A DNA stretch of 64,000 bases from Marmoricola endophyticus (lineage in GTDB: Bacteria; Actinomycetota; Actinomycetes; Propionibacteriales; Nocardioidaceae). The stretch is from contig NZ_BMKQ01000001.1 of the NCBI RefSeq assembly GCF_014644415.1, positions 2,295,556 through 2,359,555 of the forward strand, given 5' to 3'. This document shows, one piece after another, positions 1 through 6,990 of this stretch. The stretch's first letter is position 1, and the number at the start of each line of letters is the position of its first letter. Position numbers and translations under genes: made by a program. The notes under the pieces are model-generated. The model was not told where the DNA came from and searched no databases. It worked only from the letters and a program-made list of their open reading frames with translations.

Positions 1-1
1 C

Positions 2-532
2 GTGGGGCTCGAGGTGGTCTCGCTCATCCGCGCGGCGGTCCCGGGCACCGGCTTCGCGGTCGAGCAGGTCGGGGGGATCTCCTTCGAGGCGGACTTCCTG
101 CACGACCACCCGGTGCCCGACGGCGCCCGCAGTGGGACGGTCGAGGAGATCTTCGACGGCCCCGCGGTGAAGCTCCTCGCCCGGCACGAGAGCGTCGACG
201 CCCAGGAGTTCTGGCGCCGCGCCGAGGACGCCGTCGGCGACCGGGTCGTCGTCACCTGGTCCTCGAGCACGGCACTGCTGGAGATCAGCGCGGCCGGCGT
301 CACCAAGGCCACCACGCTCGCCCAGCTGTGCGAGTCGCTGGGCCTCGCCCGCGAGGAGGTCGCCGCGATCGGGGACATGCCCAACGACATCGCCATGCTG
401 CAGTGGGCGGGGACCTCGTACGCCATGGGCAACGCGCACGACTCCGTCCGCGCCGTCGCCGACCACCTCGCCCCCACCAACGACGAGGACGGGGTCGCCC
501 AGGTGGTCGAGGGGCTGCTCGCCGCCCGCTGA
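2..532 (+). CDS. Cof-type HAD hydrolase, 5'-truncated
   Basis: This is the C-terminal part of a haloacid dehalogenase-superfamily phosphatase of the Cof/YbiV type, cut by the window edge. The visible 176 residues hold a cap region followed by the late core motifs: a Lys-containing GVTKATTL segment (motif III) and GDMPNDIAML (motif IV acidic cluster that binds magnesium). Cof proteins dephosphorylate small phosphorylated metabolites such as sugar phosphates or cofactors; the substrate cannot be told from sequence. The N-terminal DxD nucleophile motif lies upstream of the window, so the GTG at position 2 is probably not the true start. A second Cof-type protein lies at 1118-1963. Confidence 0.85.
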   Translation: MGLEVVSLIRAAVPGTGFAVEQVGGISFEADFLHDHPVPDGARSGTVEEIFDGPAVKLLARHESVDAQEFWRRAEDAVGDRVVVTWSSSTALLEISAAGVTKATTLAQLCESLGLAREEVAAIGDMPNDIAMLQWAGTSYAMGNAHDSVRAVADHLAPTNDEDGVAQVVEGLLAAR

Positions 533-619
533 CCGTCTTGTCCCTTCCCACGGGGAAAGGAACCGATCCGCCTGCGCGGCGGTGTCGGATGCCGCACACT
601 CGGCGCAAGGGGGTACGCC

Positions 620-1114
620 ATGACGTTCACGCTCGACGAGCCCGTCCGGGTCACCCGACGGCTGCAGTACGCCGGCGTCGCCGTGCTGGTCGTCGTGGTG
701 GCGCTCGGGGTGCTGGTGTGGCGGGCCACGCGGCCGAACCTCGACCCCGACACCGCCGCGCGCACGGTGGCCGGCACGACAGTGCTCGTCTACACCGAGG
801 AGTGGGGTGGCGATTACTCCACCGTCGGTGGCACCGGTCGTCTCGAGGTGCTGGAGGGCGGGTGTCTCGGGCTGTCGGACGGATCGCTGTTCGTGTTCCC
901 GTACGGCGCCAAGGCGTTCGAACGGGACGGGGAGGTCGCCGTCGCGATCGGGACGAAGGTCGTCCGACCCGGGGACGTGGTCGGTATCGGTGGCGGCCGG
1001 CCGGTGCCGATCGAGGACTTCGGCGGCAACCTCGCCGAGCACGTCCCGCCCGGGTGCGGGGCGCGCGAGGCCACGAGCGGCATCGAGATGTACTTCCCGA
1101 CCGGCGGCAGCTGA
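620..1114 (+). CDS. Hypothetical protein with one N-terminal membrane segment
   Basis: The 164-residue product has a short N-terminal tail, one strongly hydrophobic segment (about residues 18-35, rich in V and L), and a roughly 120-residue extracytoplasmic region rich in beta-prone and Gly residues. Two Cys residues (in GGCLG and PPGCGA) could form a disulfide. No family is recognised. The start is supported by an AAGGGGG ribosome binding site ending 6 nt before the ATG. It stands alone between two HAD genes, converging on the second. Confidence 0.6.
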   Translation: MTFTLDEPVRVTRRLQYAGVAVLVVVVALGVLVWRATRPNLDPDTAARTVAGTTVLVYTEEWGGDYSTVGGTGRLEVLEGGCLGLSDGSLFVFPYGAKAFERDGEVAVAIGTKVVRPGDVVGIGGGRPVPIEDFGGNLAEHVPPGCGAREATSGIEMYFPTGGS

Positions 1115-1117
1115 CCG

Positions 1118-1963
1118 TCAGCCGCCCACCTGGTCCAGCAGCGCGCCGAGCACGGTGATCACGCCGCCCTCGGTGTTGGCGGGGGCGAGGTACGCCGCGC
1201 GCGCTCGTACGTCCTCGTGCGCGTTGGCCACCGCGAACGACGCCTCGGCGGCGTCGAGCATCTCCAGGTCGTTGAGGTAGTCGCCGAAGACGACCGTTTG
1301 CGCCGGCGTCACGCCGAGGTCGGCCTGCAGCGCGCGCAGCGCGGTGCCCTTGTTGGCGCCGGCGGCCATCACGTCGAGCCAGTGCTGACCGGACACGACG
1401 ACCTGGTGCCCAGGGGCGGTCTCCTCCAGCGGGGCGGCGAGCGGCGACGAGGAGACGGCGTCGCGGCCGGCCACCTTGATGATGTCGTCGTCGACGGCGA
1501 GCAGGTCGTCGACGACCTCGAGCGAGGCGTAGTACGGGTCGACGTGGTCGAGGAACGCCCGGTCGGTGCGCTCGACGTACGCCGCGTGCTTGCCGCACAC
1601 CACCGTGCCGACGTCACGCTGCTCGGCGAGCGCGCGCAACCGCTCCACGAGCGCGGACACGACCGGGCGGGCGATGGTGGTCGAGGAGACCTCGACGCCG
1701 TCGCGGACGACGTACGTGCCGTTCTCGGCGACGTACACCAGACCGTCCCCGGCGCGAGCGAACTGCCGCTCGAGGGTGGCGTACTGCCGCCCGCTGGCCG
1801 GCGCGAACCACCCGCCGTGCGCGTGCAGCCGCTCGATCAGCGGCCAGAGGTCCTCGGGGATCTGCCCGTCGCCGTCGAGCAGGGTGCCGTCCATGTCGAC
1901 GGCGACCAGGCCGATGCCGTCGGGGAGGTCGGGGAGGCCAGGGAGGCCGGGGATATCGGGCAC
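1118..1963 (-). CDS. Cof-type HAD family phosphatase
   Basis: Complete HAD phosphatase of 281 residues. Motif I, DMDGT, is at residues 23-27 and holds the nucleophilic Asp; NKGTAL supplies the motif III Lys; GDYLNDLEML is motif IV. The large insert between motifs I and III is the C2-type cap that sets substrate choice. Family members hydrolyse phosphorylated sugars, cofactors or pyridoxal phosphate; the substrate here is unknown. The frame stays open far upstream, but the GTG at 1963 is the first sensible start and has a GAGAAT -10-like hexamer 6 nt before it. The N-terminal Pro/Gly/Asp-rich stretch before motif I is unusual but short. Confidence 0.8.
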   Translation of the reverse strand: MPDIPGLPGLPDLPDGIGLVAVDMDGTLLDGDGQIPEDLWPLIERLHAHGGWFAPASGRQYATLERQFARAGDGLVYVAENGTYVVRDGVEVSSTTIARPVVSALVERLRALAEQRDVGTVVCGKHAAYVERTDRAFLDHVDPYYASLEVVDDLLAVDDDIIKVAGRDAVSSSPLAAPLEETAPGHQVVVSGQHWLDVMAAGANKGTALRALQADLGVTPAQTVVFGDYLNDLEMLDAAEASFAVANAHEDVRARAAYLAPANTEGGVITVLGALLDQVGG

Positions 1964-2029
1964 CCGCCGATTCTCGTCGTGTGGGCGGCGCCACGGTCCG
2001 GCGGGGCGTCGGCTCCTACGCTGTCCGGC

Positions 2030-2959
2030 ATGGGACACGGGCACGGTCACGGGACGGGGCACGCCGCCGGGCGCGCCGAGGACCGTCGCCGGCTGTGGCT
2101 GGTCGCCGGGATCACCGCGCTGGTGTTCGTGGTCGAGGTGGTCGGGGCGCTGCTCTCGGGCTCGCTGGCGCTGCTGGCCGACGCCGGGCACATGCTCACC
2201 GACGTCGGTGGCGTGCTGCTGGCGCTGTTCGCGTCGTACGTCGCCACGCGGCCGGCCAACGACCAGCGCACCTTCGGCTACCACCGCGCCGAGATCCTCG
2301 CGGCCCTGGTCAACGCGCTGCTGCTGGTCGTGGTCTTCGTCTACGTCGCGTACGAGGGCGTCTCGCGCCTGCTCGACCCGCCGCCGGTGCAGTCCGGGCT
2401 GATGCTCGTCTTCGCCGTGGTCGGGCTGGCCGCCAACGCCGTCTCGCTGGCGGTGCTGACCGCGCGGCGCGGGGAGTCGCTGAACATGCGCGGGGCGTTC
2501 CTCGAGGTGCTCGGCGACACCCTCGGCTCCGTGGCGGCGATCGTCGCCGGCGTCGTCATCCTCGCGACCGGCTTCGAGCGGGCCGACCCGATCGCCTCGC
2601 TGCTGATCGCCGTCCTGATCGTCCCGCGTGCGCTGAGCCTGCTGCGCGAGGCGACGTCGGTCCTCTTCGAGTCCGCGCCGCCCGGGCTCGACGTCGCCGA
2701 GGTCCGCGAGCACCTGATCGCGATGGACGGGGTCGAGGACGTCCACGACCTGCACGCGTGGACGATCACGTCGGGGATGCCGTCGCTGTCGGCGCACGTC
2801 ACCGTCTCCGACGCCTGCCTGCGCGAGCGTGGCGTCGGCCCGATGCTCGACGACTTCGCCCGCTGCGTGCGCGAGGACTTCGGCGTCGAGCACGCGACCT
2901 TCCAGGTCGAGCCGGCCAGCCACCAGGAGCACGAGGACCTCGGCGCCGACCACCCCTGA
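2030..2959 (+). CDS. Cation diffusion facilitator (Zn/Co/Ni exporter family)
   Basis: A 309-residue CDF transporter of the CzcD/ZitB type, which exports divalent metal ions from the cytoplasm in exchange for protons. The N-terminus has a His-Gly metal-binding tail (residues 2-11). Six membrane segments follow. Segment II has the metal-site pair His54/Asp58 (AGHMLTD). Segment V has Glu159/Asp163 (EVLGD), where the E. coli homologue ZitB has His/Asp. The C-terminal cytoplasmic domain (about 215-300) matches the CDF dimerisation fold. The ATG at 2030 has no ribosome binding site but follows a TACGCT hexamer by 7 nt. A KmtR-like metal sensor lies 3 kb away. Confidence 0.92.
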   Translation: MGHGHGHGTGHAAGRAEDRRRLWLVAGITALVFVVEVVGALLSGSLALLADAGHMLTDVGGVLLALFASYVATRPANDQRTFGYHRAEILAALVNALLLVVVFVYVAYEGVSRLLDPPPVQSGLMLVFAVVGLAANAVSLAVLTARRGESLNMRGAFLEVLGDTLGSVAAIVAGVVILATGFERADPIASLLIAVLIVPRALSLLREATSVLFESAPPGLDVAEVREHLIAMDGVEDVHDLHAWTITSGMPSLSAHVTVSDACLRERGVGPMLDDFARCVREDFGVEHATFQVEPASHQEHEDLGADHP

Positions 2960-2975
2960 CGGGCCCCACCTACCC

Positions 2976-3069
2976 GTTGAGTGGTGCCTTCTGCTGGCTC
3001 GAGTGGTGCCTTCTCCAGGAGCCGAGCGGCAGAACACACCACTCGGCCCTGCAGAAGGCACCACTCGAC
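2976..3069. repeat. Intergenic palindromic repeat built on AGTGGTGCCTTCT
   Basis: The core AGTGGTGCCTTCT occurs as a direct repeat at 2980-2992 and 3002-3014 and inverted at 3053-3065. A diverged inverted copy, AGAACACACCACT, is at 3031-3043. The outer 19-nt arms (2976-2994 and 3051-3069) match at 18 of 19 positions as an inverted repeat, and the inner arms match at about 13 of 15. The element fills most of the gap between the CDF gene and the racemase gene and has no coding sense. Confidence 0.75.
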
Positions 3070-3115
3070 AGGCAGGGGGCGAGCACCCGGAATGCGGTGG
3101 GGCATCATGCGGCCC

Positions 3116-4264
3116 ATGACGTACGAGCTGGGCAAGGGCACCGGGCCGCTGGCCGGGGTCAAGGTCGTCGAGATCGCCGGGATCGGGCCCGGGCCGCACG
3201 CGTGCACGCTGCTGGCCGACCTCGGCGCCGACGTCGTCCGTGTCGACCGTCCCGGCGGGGGTGCCCTGTCCGGCGGGCCCGGTGACCTGCTGACCCGCGG
3301 CCGGCCGAGCGTCGCGCTGGACCTCAAGCAGGCCGCGGCGATCGAGACGGTCCTGCGGCTGGTGGAGACCGCCGACGTCCTCGTCGAGGGGATGCGCCCG
3401 GGCACCACCGAGCGGCTGGGGCTCGGCCCGGACGACTGCTGGGAGCGCAACCCCGCGCTGGTGTACGGCCGGATGACCGGCTGGGGTCAGAGCGGCCCTC
3501 TCTCGGCGAGCGCCGGTCACGACATGAACTACATCTCGGTCGCGGGAGCTCTGTTCGGCCTGGGCCAGGACCCGGCCCGGCCGCACTTCCCGGCGAACCT
3601 GCTCGGCGACTTCGGCGGCGGGTCGACCTACCTCGTCATCGGCGTGCTGGCCGCGCTCCTCGAGGCGCGCGTGTCCGGGAAGGGCCAGGTGGTGGACGCC
3701 GCGATCGTCGACGGCACCGCCCACCTCGGTCTGATGAACGCCACCTTCGCGGCGTCCGGCATGCCCGACGACCGCCGGGCGGCCGGGTTCCTCGACGGCG
3801 GGACGCCGTACTACGACGTGTACGAGACCGCCGACGGCCGGCACGTGTCCGTCGCGCCGCTGGAGCCGAAGTTCTACGAGGAGTTCGTCCGCGTGCTCGG
3901 CGTCGAGCTGCCGCCGCGCGACGTGGCCGAGCAGGCGCCCGCCCTGCGCGAGGCCATCGCCGCCCGGTTCGCCGAGCGGCCGATGGCCGACTGGGTCGCC
4001 GACTTCGAGGGCACCGACGCGTGTGTCGCCGGGGTGATCACGCTGTCGGAGGCGGCGGCGCACCCCCACAACGTGGACCGCGGGGTCTTCGTCGAGCGGG
4101 ACGGGGTCACGCAGCCGACGCCCGCGCCGCGCTTCTCGCGTACGCAGGCGAGCCTGGGGACCGGGCCGGTCGGACCGGGCGCGAACACCCGCGAGGCGCT
4201 GGCCGCGTGGGGCATCGACGACGTCGACACGCTGCTCGACGCCGGAGTCGCCGTCCAGGGGTGA
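3116..4264 (+). CDS. mcr: Alpha-methylacyl-CoA racemase-type CaiB/BaiF family protein
   Basis: A 382-residue family III CoA-transferase-fold protein that most resembles mycobacterial Mcr. Mcr epimerises 2-methylacyl-CoA (for example pristanoyl-CoA or sterol side-chain CoA) from R to S so that acyl-CoA oxidation can continue. The N-terminus AGIGPGPH (21-28) is a signature of the racemase branch. His135 (AGHDMNY), Asp165 (LLGDFGGG) and Glu237 (DVYET) line up with the His/Asp/Glu catalytic set of M. tuberculosis Mcr at a near-constant offset. The ATG at 3116 places the core correctly; an ATG at 3107 is an alternative. The gene stands alone downstream of the palindromic repeat. Confidence 0.85.
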   Translation: MTYELGKGTGPLAGVKVVEIAGIGPGPHACTLLADLGADVVRVDRPGGGALSGGPGDLLTRGRPSVALDLKQAAAIETVLRLVETADVLVEGMRPGTTERLGLGPDDCWERNPALVYGRMTGWGQSGPLSASAGHDMNYISVAGALFGLGQDPARPHFPANLLGDFGGGSTYLVIGVLAALLEARVSGKGQVVDAAIVDGTAHLGLMNATFAASGMPDDRRAAGFLDGGTPYYDVYETADGRHVSVAPLEPKFYEEFVRVLGVELPPRDVAEQAPALREAIAARFAERPMADWVADFEGTDACVAGVITLSEAAAHPHNVDRGVFVERDGVTQPTPAPRFSRTQASLGTGPVGPGANTREALAAWGIDDVDTLLDAGVAVQG

Positions 4265-4268
4265 GGGT

Positions 4269-4847
4269 TCAGTGCGGCGGGTCCGACCCACCCCATGGGC
4301 TCCGCGTTGCTGGTCCTTGTGGGCTCGGCGCGGGCAAGGCCGAGGGCAGCAGTGGGTGCGGGCCATACCTGTTCGGGCCCGTCGTGGACCGGCGGGACAT
4401 CTGCACCGCCCACATGACGATGGTGCCGAGCAGTGCGGCGCCCCCGAGGACGACGGCCACCGCGAACCCGACGAAGTCGCCGTTGTGGAAGTTGTCGGCG
4501 AGGTCGCCCGGGCCGCCCTCGACCGAGGCGCCGACCAGCCCTACGAGGAGCAGCAGGAGCGCACCGAGATAGGCGAGGACCAGACCGGCCAACCACCCCC
4601 CGGACCGTTCGGAGTCGTGCAGCCGTCGGACCGAGACGGCGAGGTAGGGCAGCAACAGAGCCAGGAAGACGAGCAGGCCGATGCCGGAGTACCTCAGGCT
4701 GAACTGGAGGACCGCGGCGAGCACGCGCAGAACGACGTCGAGGAGGACGAGGAAGAGGAAGAACCACCAGAACTCCGAGCGGCTGGCCCGTCCTGAGAAG
4801 GTGACGTACTGGGAGAGGACGCTCCTGATCGACTCGCCGAAGGTCAC
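4269..4847 (-). CDS. DUF805 family membrane protein
   Basis: A 192-residue inner-membrane protein with the DUF805 layout: an amphipathic start followed by [13 protein letters not shown], three or four hydrophobic segments, a [12 protein letters not shown] motif between segments II and III, and a C-terminal GPNRYGPHP motif. The function of DUF805 is not established. The GTG at 4847 has no ribosome binding site but sits 6 nt after a TAGATT hexamer on the minus strand, which supports the start. It is convergent with the racemase gene and divergent from the pentapeptide gene. Confidence 0.8.
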   Translation of the reverse strand: MTFGESIRSVLSQYVTFSGRASRSEFWWFFLFLVLLDVVLRVLAAVLQFSLRYSGIGLLVFLALLLPYLAVSVRRLHDSERSGGWLAGLVLAYLGALLLLLVGLVGASVEGGPGDLADNFHNGDFVGFAVAVVLGGAALLGTIVMWAVQMSRRSTTGPNRYGPHPLLPSALPAPSPQGPATRSPWGGSDPPH

Positions 4848-4891
4848 GGCGGCAATCTAGACCACCCGCGCTGCGACGAAAGGCGAACGCC

Positions 4892-5668
4892 ATGACCCGA
4901 CCGGACCCCCGGCTCGCGCTCGTCGCCGACTGCTCCTCCTGCGCGGGCCTGTGCTGCGAGGTCCCGCAGTTCCAGGCCTCCGCCGACTTCGCGATCGACA
5001 AGCCGGGGCGTACGCCGTGCCCCCACCTCGGCGCCGACTTCGGCTGCACCATCCACGCCGAGCTGCCGCAGCGGGGCTTCCCCGGGTGCGTGGTCTACGA
5101 CTGCTTCGGGTCGGGGCAGCAGGTGGTGGCGGTGCAGTTCGCCGGCGCCGACCACGCCGACCCGGGTGTGCGCGCGGCGATGTTCGACGCCTTCGAGGTG
5201 GTCGAGCGGCTCCACGAGCTGCTCTGGTACGTCGCCGACGCCTCCGCGCGTGCCCTGCCGCGGGGCCTGGCCGACGAGGTGGGCGGGCTGGAGGCCACGG
5301 TCCTGGCCTCCCGGGACGCGCCGGCCGGGGTCGAGGTGACCTCCCTCCAGGCCCGGACCGGAGCGCTGCTCGACGAGGTGTCGTCGCACCTCCGGCGGGG
5401 GCTGGGGGCGCGCGACCTGCGTGACGCGGACCTGGCGGGTCGCGACCTGCGCGAGGAGGACCTGTACGCCGCCCGCCTGCGCGGCGCCGTGCTCATCGGC
5501 GCCGACCTGCGCGGGGCTGACCTCGGCCCCGCCGACCTGCTCGGTGCCGACCTGCGCGCCGCCGACCTGCGCGGGGCGGACCTGTCCGAGACCTTCTGCC
5601 TGACCCGCTTCCAGGTCCGCGCCGCTCGTACCGACGCGACGACGGTCCTGCCCGACGTCCTCCGCTGA
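4892..5668 (+). CDS. Cys-rich (YkgJ-like) protein with pentapeptide-repeat tail
   Basis: The 258-residue product has two parts. The N-terminal 75 residues carry a cysteine cluster (Cys14, Cys17, Cys21, Cys22, then CPHL, GCTIH, GC, DC), like YkgJ-type zinc- or iron-chelating proteins. Residues about 170-232 are roughly a dozen A(D/N)LxG-type pentapeptide units, which fold as a right-handed quadrilateral beta-helix. No enzymatic function is known for this pairing. The start ATG has an AAAGG site about 11 nt upstream. The tandem units also make the DNA at 5400-5600 internally repetitive. Confidence 0.75.
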   Translation: MTRPDPRLALVADCSSCAGLCCEVPQFQASADFAIDKPGRTPCPHLGADFGCTIHAELPQRGFPGCVVYDCFGSGQQVVAVQFAGADHADPGVRAAMFDAFEVVERLHELLWYVADASARALPRGLADEVGGLEATVLASRDAPAGVEVTSLQARTGALLDEVSSHLRRGLGARDLRDADLAGRDLREEDLYAARLRGAVLIGADLRGADLGPADLLGADLRAADLRGADLSETFCLTRFQVRAARTDATTVLPDVLR

Positions 5669-5670
5669 GA

Positions 5671-5726
5671 CGTCGCGTCCTCGGCGTCGCGACGCCTCAG
5701 CGGCTCGGAGGGCCGAGGACGTGACG
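5671..5726. terminator. Candidate bidirectional terminator hairpin
   Basis: The 15-nt arms CGTCGCGTCCTCGGC (5671-5685) and GCCGAGGACGTGACG (5712-5726) pair at 14 of 15 positions around a 26-nt loop, between two convergent genes. There is no T-tract, so termination is inferred from position and stem strength. Confidence 0.5.
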
Positions 5727-5728
5727 CC

Positions 5729-5932
5729 TCAGCCGTGCCGGTGGTCGGTCCCGTGCTCGTGGGTGTGGGTGGTGCCGTCGTCGTGCGTGTGCTCGTGCAG
5801 GTGGTGCTCGACGGGGGCCCCGTTCTGCTGCCCGCCCTGCTGGTCGTCGTGGTGACCGGGGTCGTGGTCGTGCGCGTGGGTGGTGCCGTCGGCGTGGGTG
5901 TGCTCGTGGTCGGGCGTCTGCTGATCGGTCAT
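5729..5932 (-). CDS. Small His-rich putative metal-binding protein
   Basis: A 67-residue, very hydrophilic protein made mostly of His, Asp, Glu, Thr and Gly. It holds two copies of an HTHxDGTTHxHxH unit joined by a Gln/Gly linker, which is a plausible Ni/Co/Zn-binding or storage peptide. No signal peptide is seen, so it should be cytoplasmic. The start at 5932 is fixed by a GGAGG ribosome binding site 5 nt upstream; a longer frame from 5986 would read through the intergenic operator. It is divergent from a KmtR-like Ni/Co sensor, which suggests metal-responsive control. Confidence 0.75.
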   Translation of the reverse strand: MTDQQTPDHEHTHADGTTHAHDHDPGHHDDQQGGQQNGAPVEHHLHEHTHDDGTTHTHEHGTDHRHG

Positions 5933-5968
5933 GATGTCCTCCGTTGATCGATGATCGTGCACATCACT

Positions 5969-5990
5969 ATATGCGTAGGAATGCACATAT
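5969..5990. promoter_or_regulatory. Candidate ArsR/KmtR-type operator
   Basis: An AT-rich imperfect inverted repeat, ATATGCGTAG-GA-ATGCACATAT (arms match at 7 of 10), lies between the divergent His-rich peptide gene and the ArsR-family gene and overlaps the likely ArsR start codon. AT-rich imperfect palindromes of this size are the usual operators of SmtB/ArsR sensors. Confidence 0.5.
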
Positions 5991-6321
5991 GCCAGAGAAC
6001 GCCGCCCCCGAGGACTTCACCGTCGCTGCCGAGATCTTCCGGCTGCTCGCGGACCCGACCCGGGTCGGGCTGCTGCACGCGCTGAGCGCGAGCGAGGAGC
6101 TCTCCGTGGGCGACCTGGCGTCGTACGTCGGCCGCCGCCAGACCGCGGTCTCCCAGCACCTGGCCCGGCTGCGGATGGCGCGGCTGGTGACGACCCGGCG
6201 CGAGGGGACGACGGTGCTCTACCGCCTGGTCAACGACCACGTCCGGGCGCTGGTGCTGGACGGGGTCCACCACGCCGAGCACCTGGGTCCGGGTGTGCCG
6301 GCCCACCACCGGCCCGACTAG
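5989..6321 (+). CDS. kmtR: ArsR/SmtB-family metal sensor, KmtR-like
   Basis: A 110-residue winged-helix repressor. Residues 10-80 form the DNA-binding domain (recognition helix around TAVSQHLARLRMARL). The C-terminal segment HVRALVLDGVHHAEHLGPG plus a terminal HHRP closely resembles M. tuberculosis KmtR, a Ni(II)/Co(II) sensor that represses a CDF exporter gene. All five reported KmtR ligands have counterparts at a constant offset of four: His84, Glu97, His98, His106 and His107. The likely partner here is the adjacent His-rich peptide and perhaps the CDF exporter at 2030. The start is uncertain: ATG 5989 is preferred, ATG 5971 is possible. Confidence 0.82.
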   Translation: MPENAAPEDFTVAAEIFRLLADPTRVGLLHALSASEELSVGDLASYVGRRQTAVSQHLARLRMARLVTTRREGTTVLYRLVNDHVRALVLDGVHHAEHLGPGVPAHHRPD

Positions 6322-6926
6322 TCGGCCCGCCCCGACCCGATCGGCTCGGTGGCGAGGGGGATCCCGTGCTCGAGCCGGGCGAGCATCGCGTCCAGCTCGT
6401 CGATGTAGCCACCTGCGTCGCCCGCGTGCACCCGGGCGACGGCGGCGAGACGGGCCCCGCACACCACGCCGGAGAAGAGCACGACCTCGGGGTCCTCCGC
6501 CGGGCGCCCGGTGGCGAGCGCGACGAGCGCCGCGATCTGCTCGACGCCGAAGGAGTTCCGCTCGCGAAGGATCGAGGCGACCTGCGGCACGGTCCGGGCG
6601 AGCTCCATCCGTACCTCCTCCAGTCCGCGCGCCTCGTCGTCGAGCGACCCGAACGCGTCCCGTACGACGGTCCGCACCGCCTGCAGCAGTGGCGTCTGCG
6701 GCGGGAGTGCTCGGGCGATGCGCTCCATGACCGGGTCGACGTCGTCGAAGAGGACGACGTCCTCCTTGGTCGGGAAGTAGCGGAAGAAGGTCGAGCGACT
6801 CACGTCGGCGGCGGCGGCGATGTCGTCGACGGTGGTCTCCGCCCACCCGTGGTCGCGGAACAGCCGCAGCGCGTGACGCTGCAGCTCGGCGCGCGTGCGC
6901 TCCTTCTTCCGCTCCCGCAGTCCCAC
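6318..6926 (-). CDS. TetR-family transcriptional regulator
   Basis: A 202-residue TetR repressor with an N-terminal helix-turn-helix (TTVDDIAAAADVSRSTFFRYFPTK, about residues 30-55) and a ligand-binding domain of unknown specificity. It faces a flavin monooxygenase gene across a 64-nt gap with a perfect palindrome, so it most likely represses that gene and itself. The frame can also start at a GTG at 6959, but that codon is inside the palindrome. The GTG at 6926 gives a normal TetR N-terminus and follows a CATTCT hexamer by 6 nt. The gene end overlaps the ArsR gene end by 4 nt. Confidence 0.85.
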   Translation of the reverse strand: MGLRERKKERTRAELQRHALRLFRDHGWAETTVDDIAAAADVSRSTFFRYFPTKEDVVLFDDVDPVMERIARALPPQTPLLQAVRTVVRDAFGSLDDEARGLEEVRMELARTVPQVASILRERNSFGVEQIAALVALATGRPAEDPEVVLFSGVVCGARLAAVARVHAGDAGGYIDELDAMLARLEHGIPLATEPIGSGRAD

Positions 6927-6952
6927 CGGAGCAGAATGGCACACGCAATCAA

Positions 6953-6988
6953 TTGACACTCAGTGTCACTTGGCATGTAGTGTCACTT
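6953..6988. promoter_or_regulatory. TetR operator and promoter of the FAD monooxygenase
   Basis: A perfect palindrome TGACACT-C-AGTGTCA spans 6954-6968. The unit AGTGTCACTT recurs as a direct repeat at 6962-6971 and 6979-6988. A perfect -35 hexamer TTGACA (6953-6958) overlaps the palindrome. A -10-like TAGTGT (6978-6983) overlaps the second half-site and ends 7 nt before the ATG at 6991, consistent with a repressed leaderless promoter. Confidence 0.75.
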
Positions 6989-6990
6989 CC

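Noticed and set aside
1118-4366. One large minus-strand protein covering the HAD phosphatase and beyond
   Set aside because: Only the last 281 codons show HAD motifs. The rest is antisense to the CDF and racemase genes and has a composition typical of non-coding frames.
5400-5600. Possible CRISPR-like or tandem DNA repeat
   Set aside because: The periodic GCCGACCTGCG units encode the pentapeptide repeats of the gene there; there are no spacers or constant-length repeats.
6927-6959. Start of the TetR gene at GTG 6959
   Set aside because: This codon lies inside the TetR palindrome and would add an odd Cys-rich N-terminus; the GTG at 6926 fits the family and has a -10-like element.
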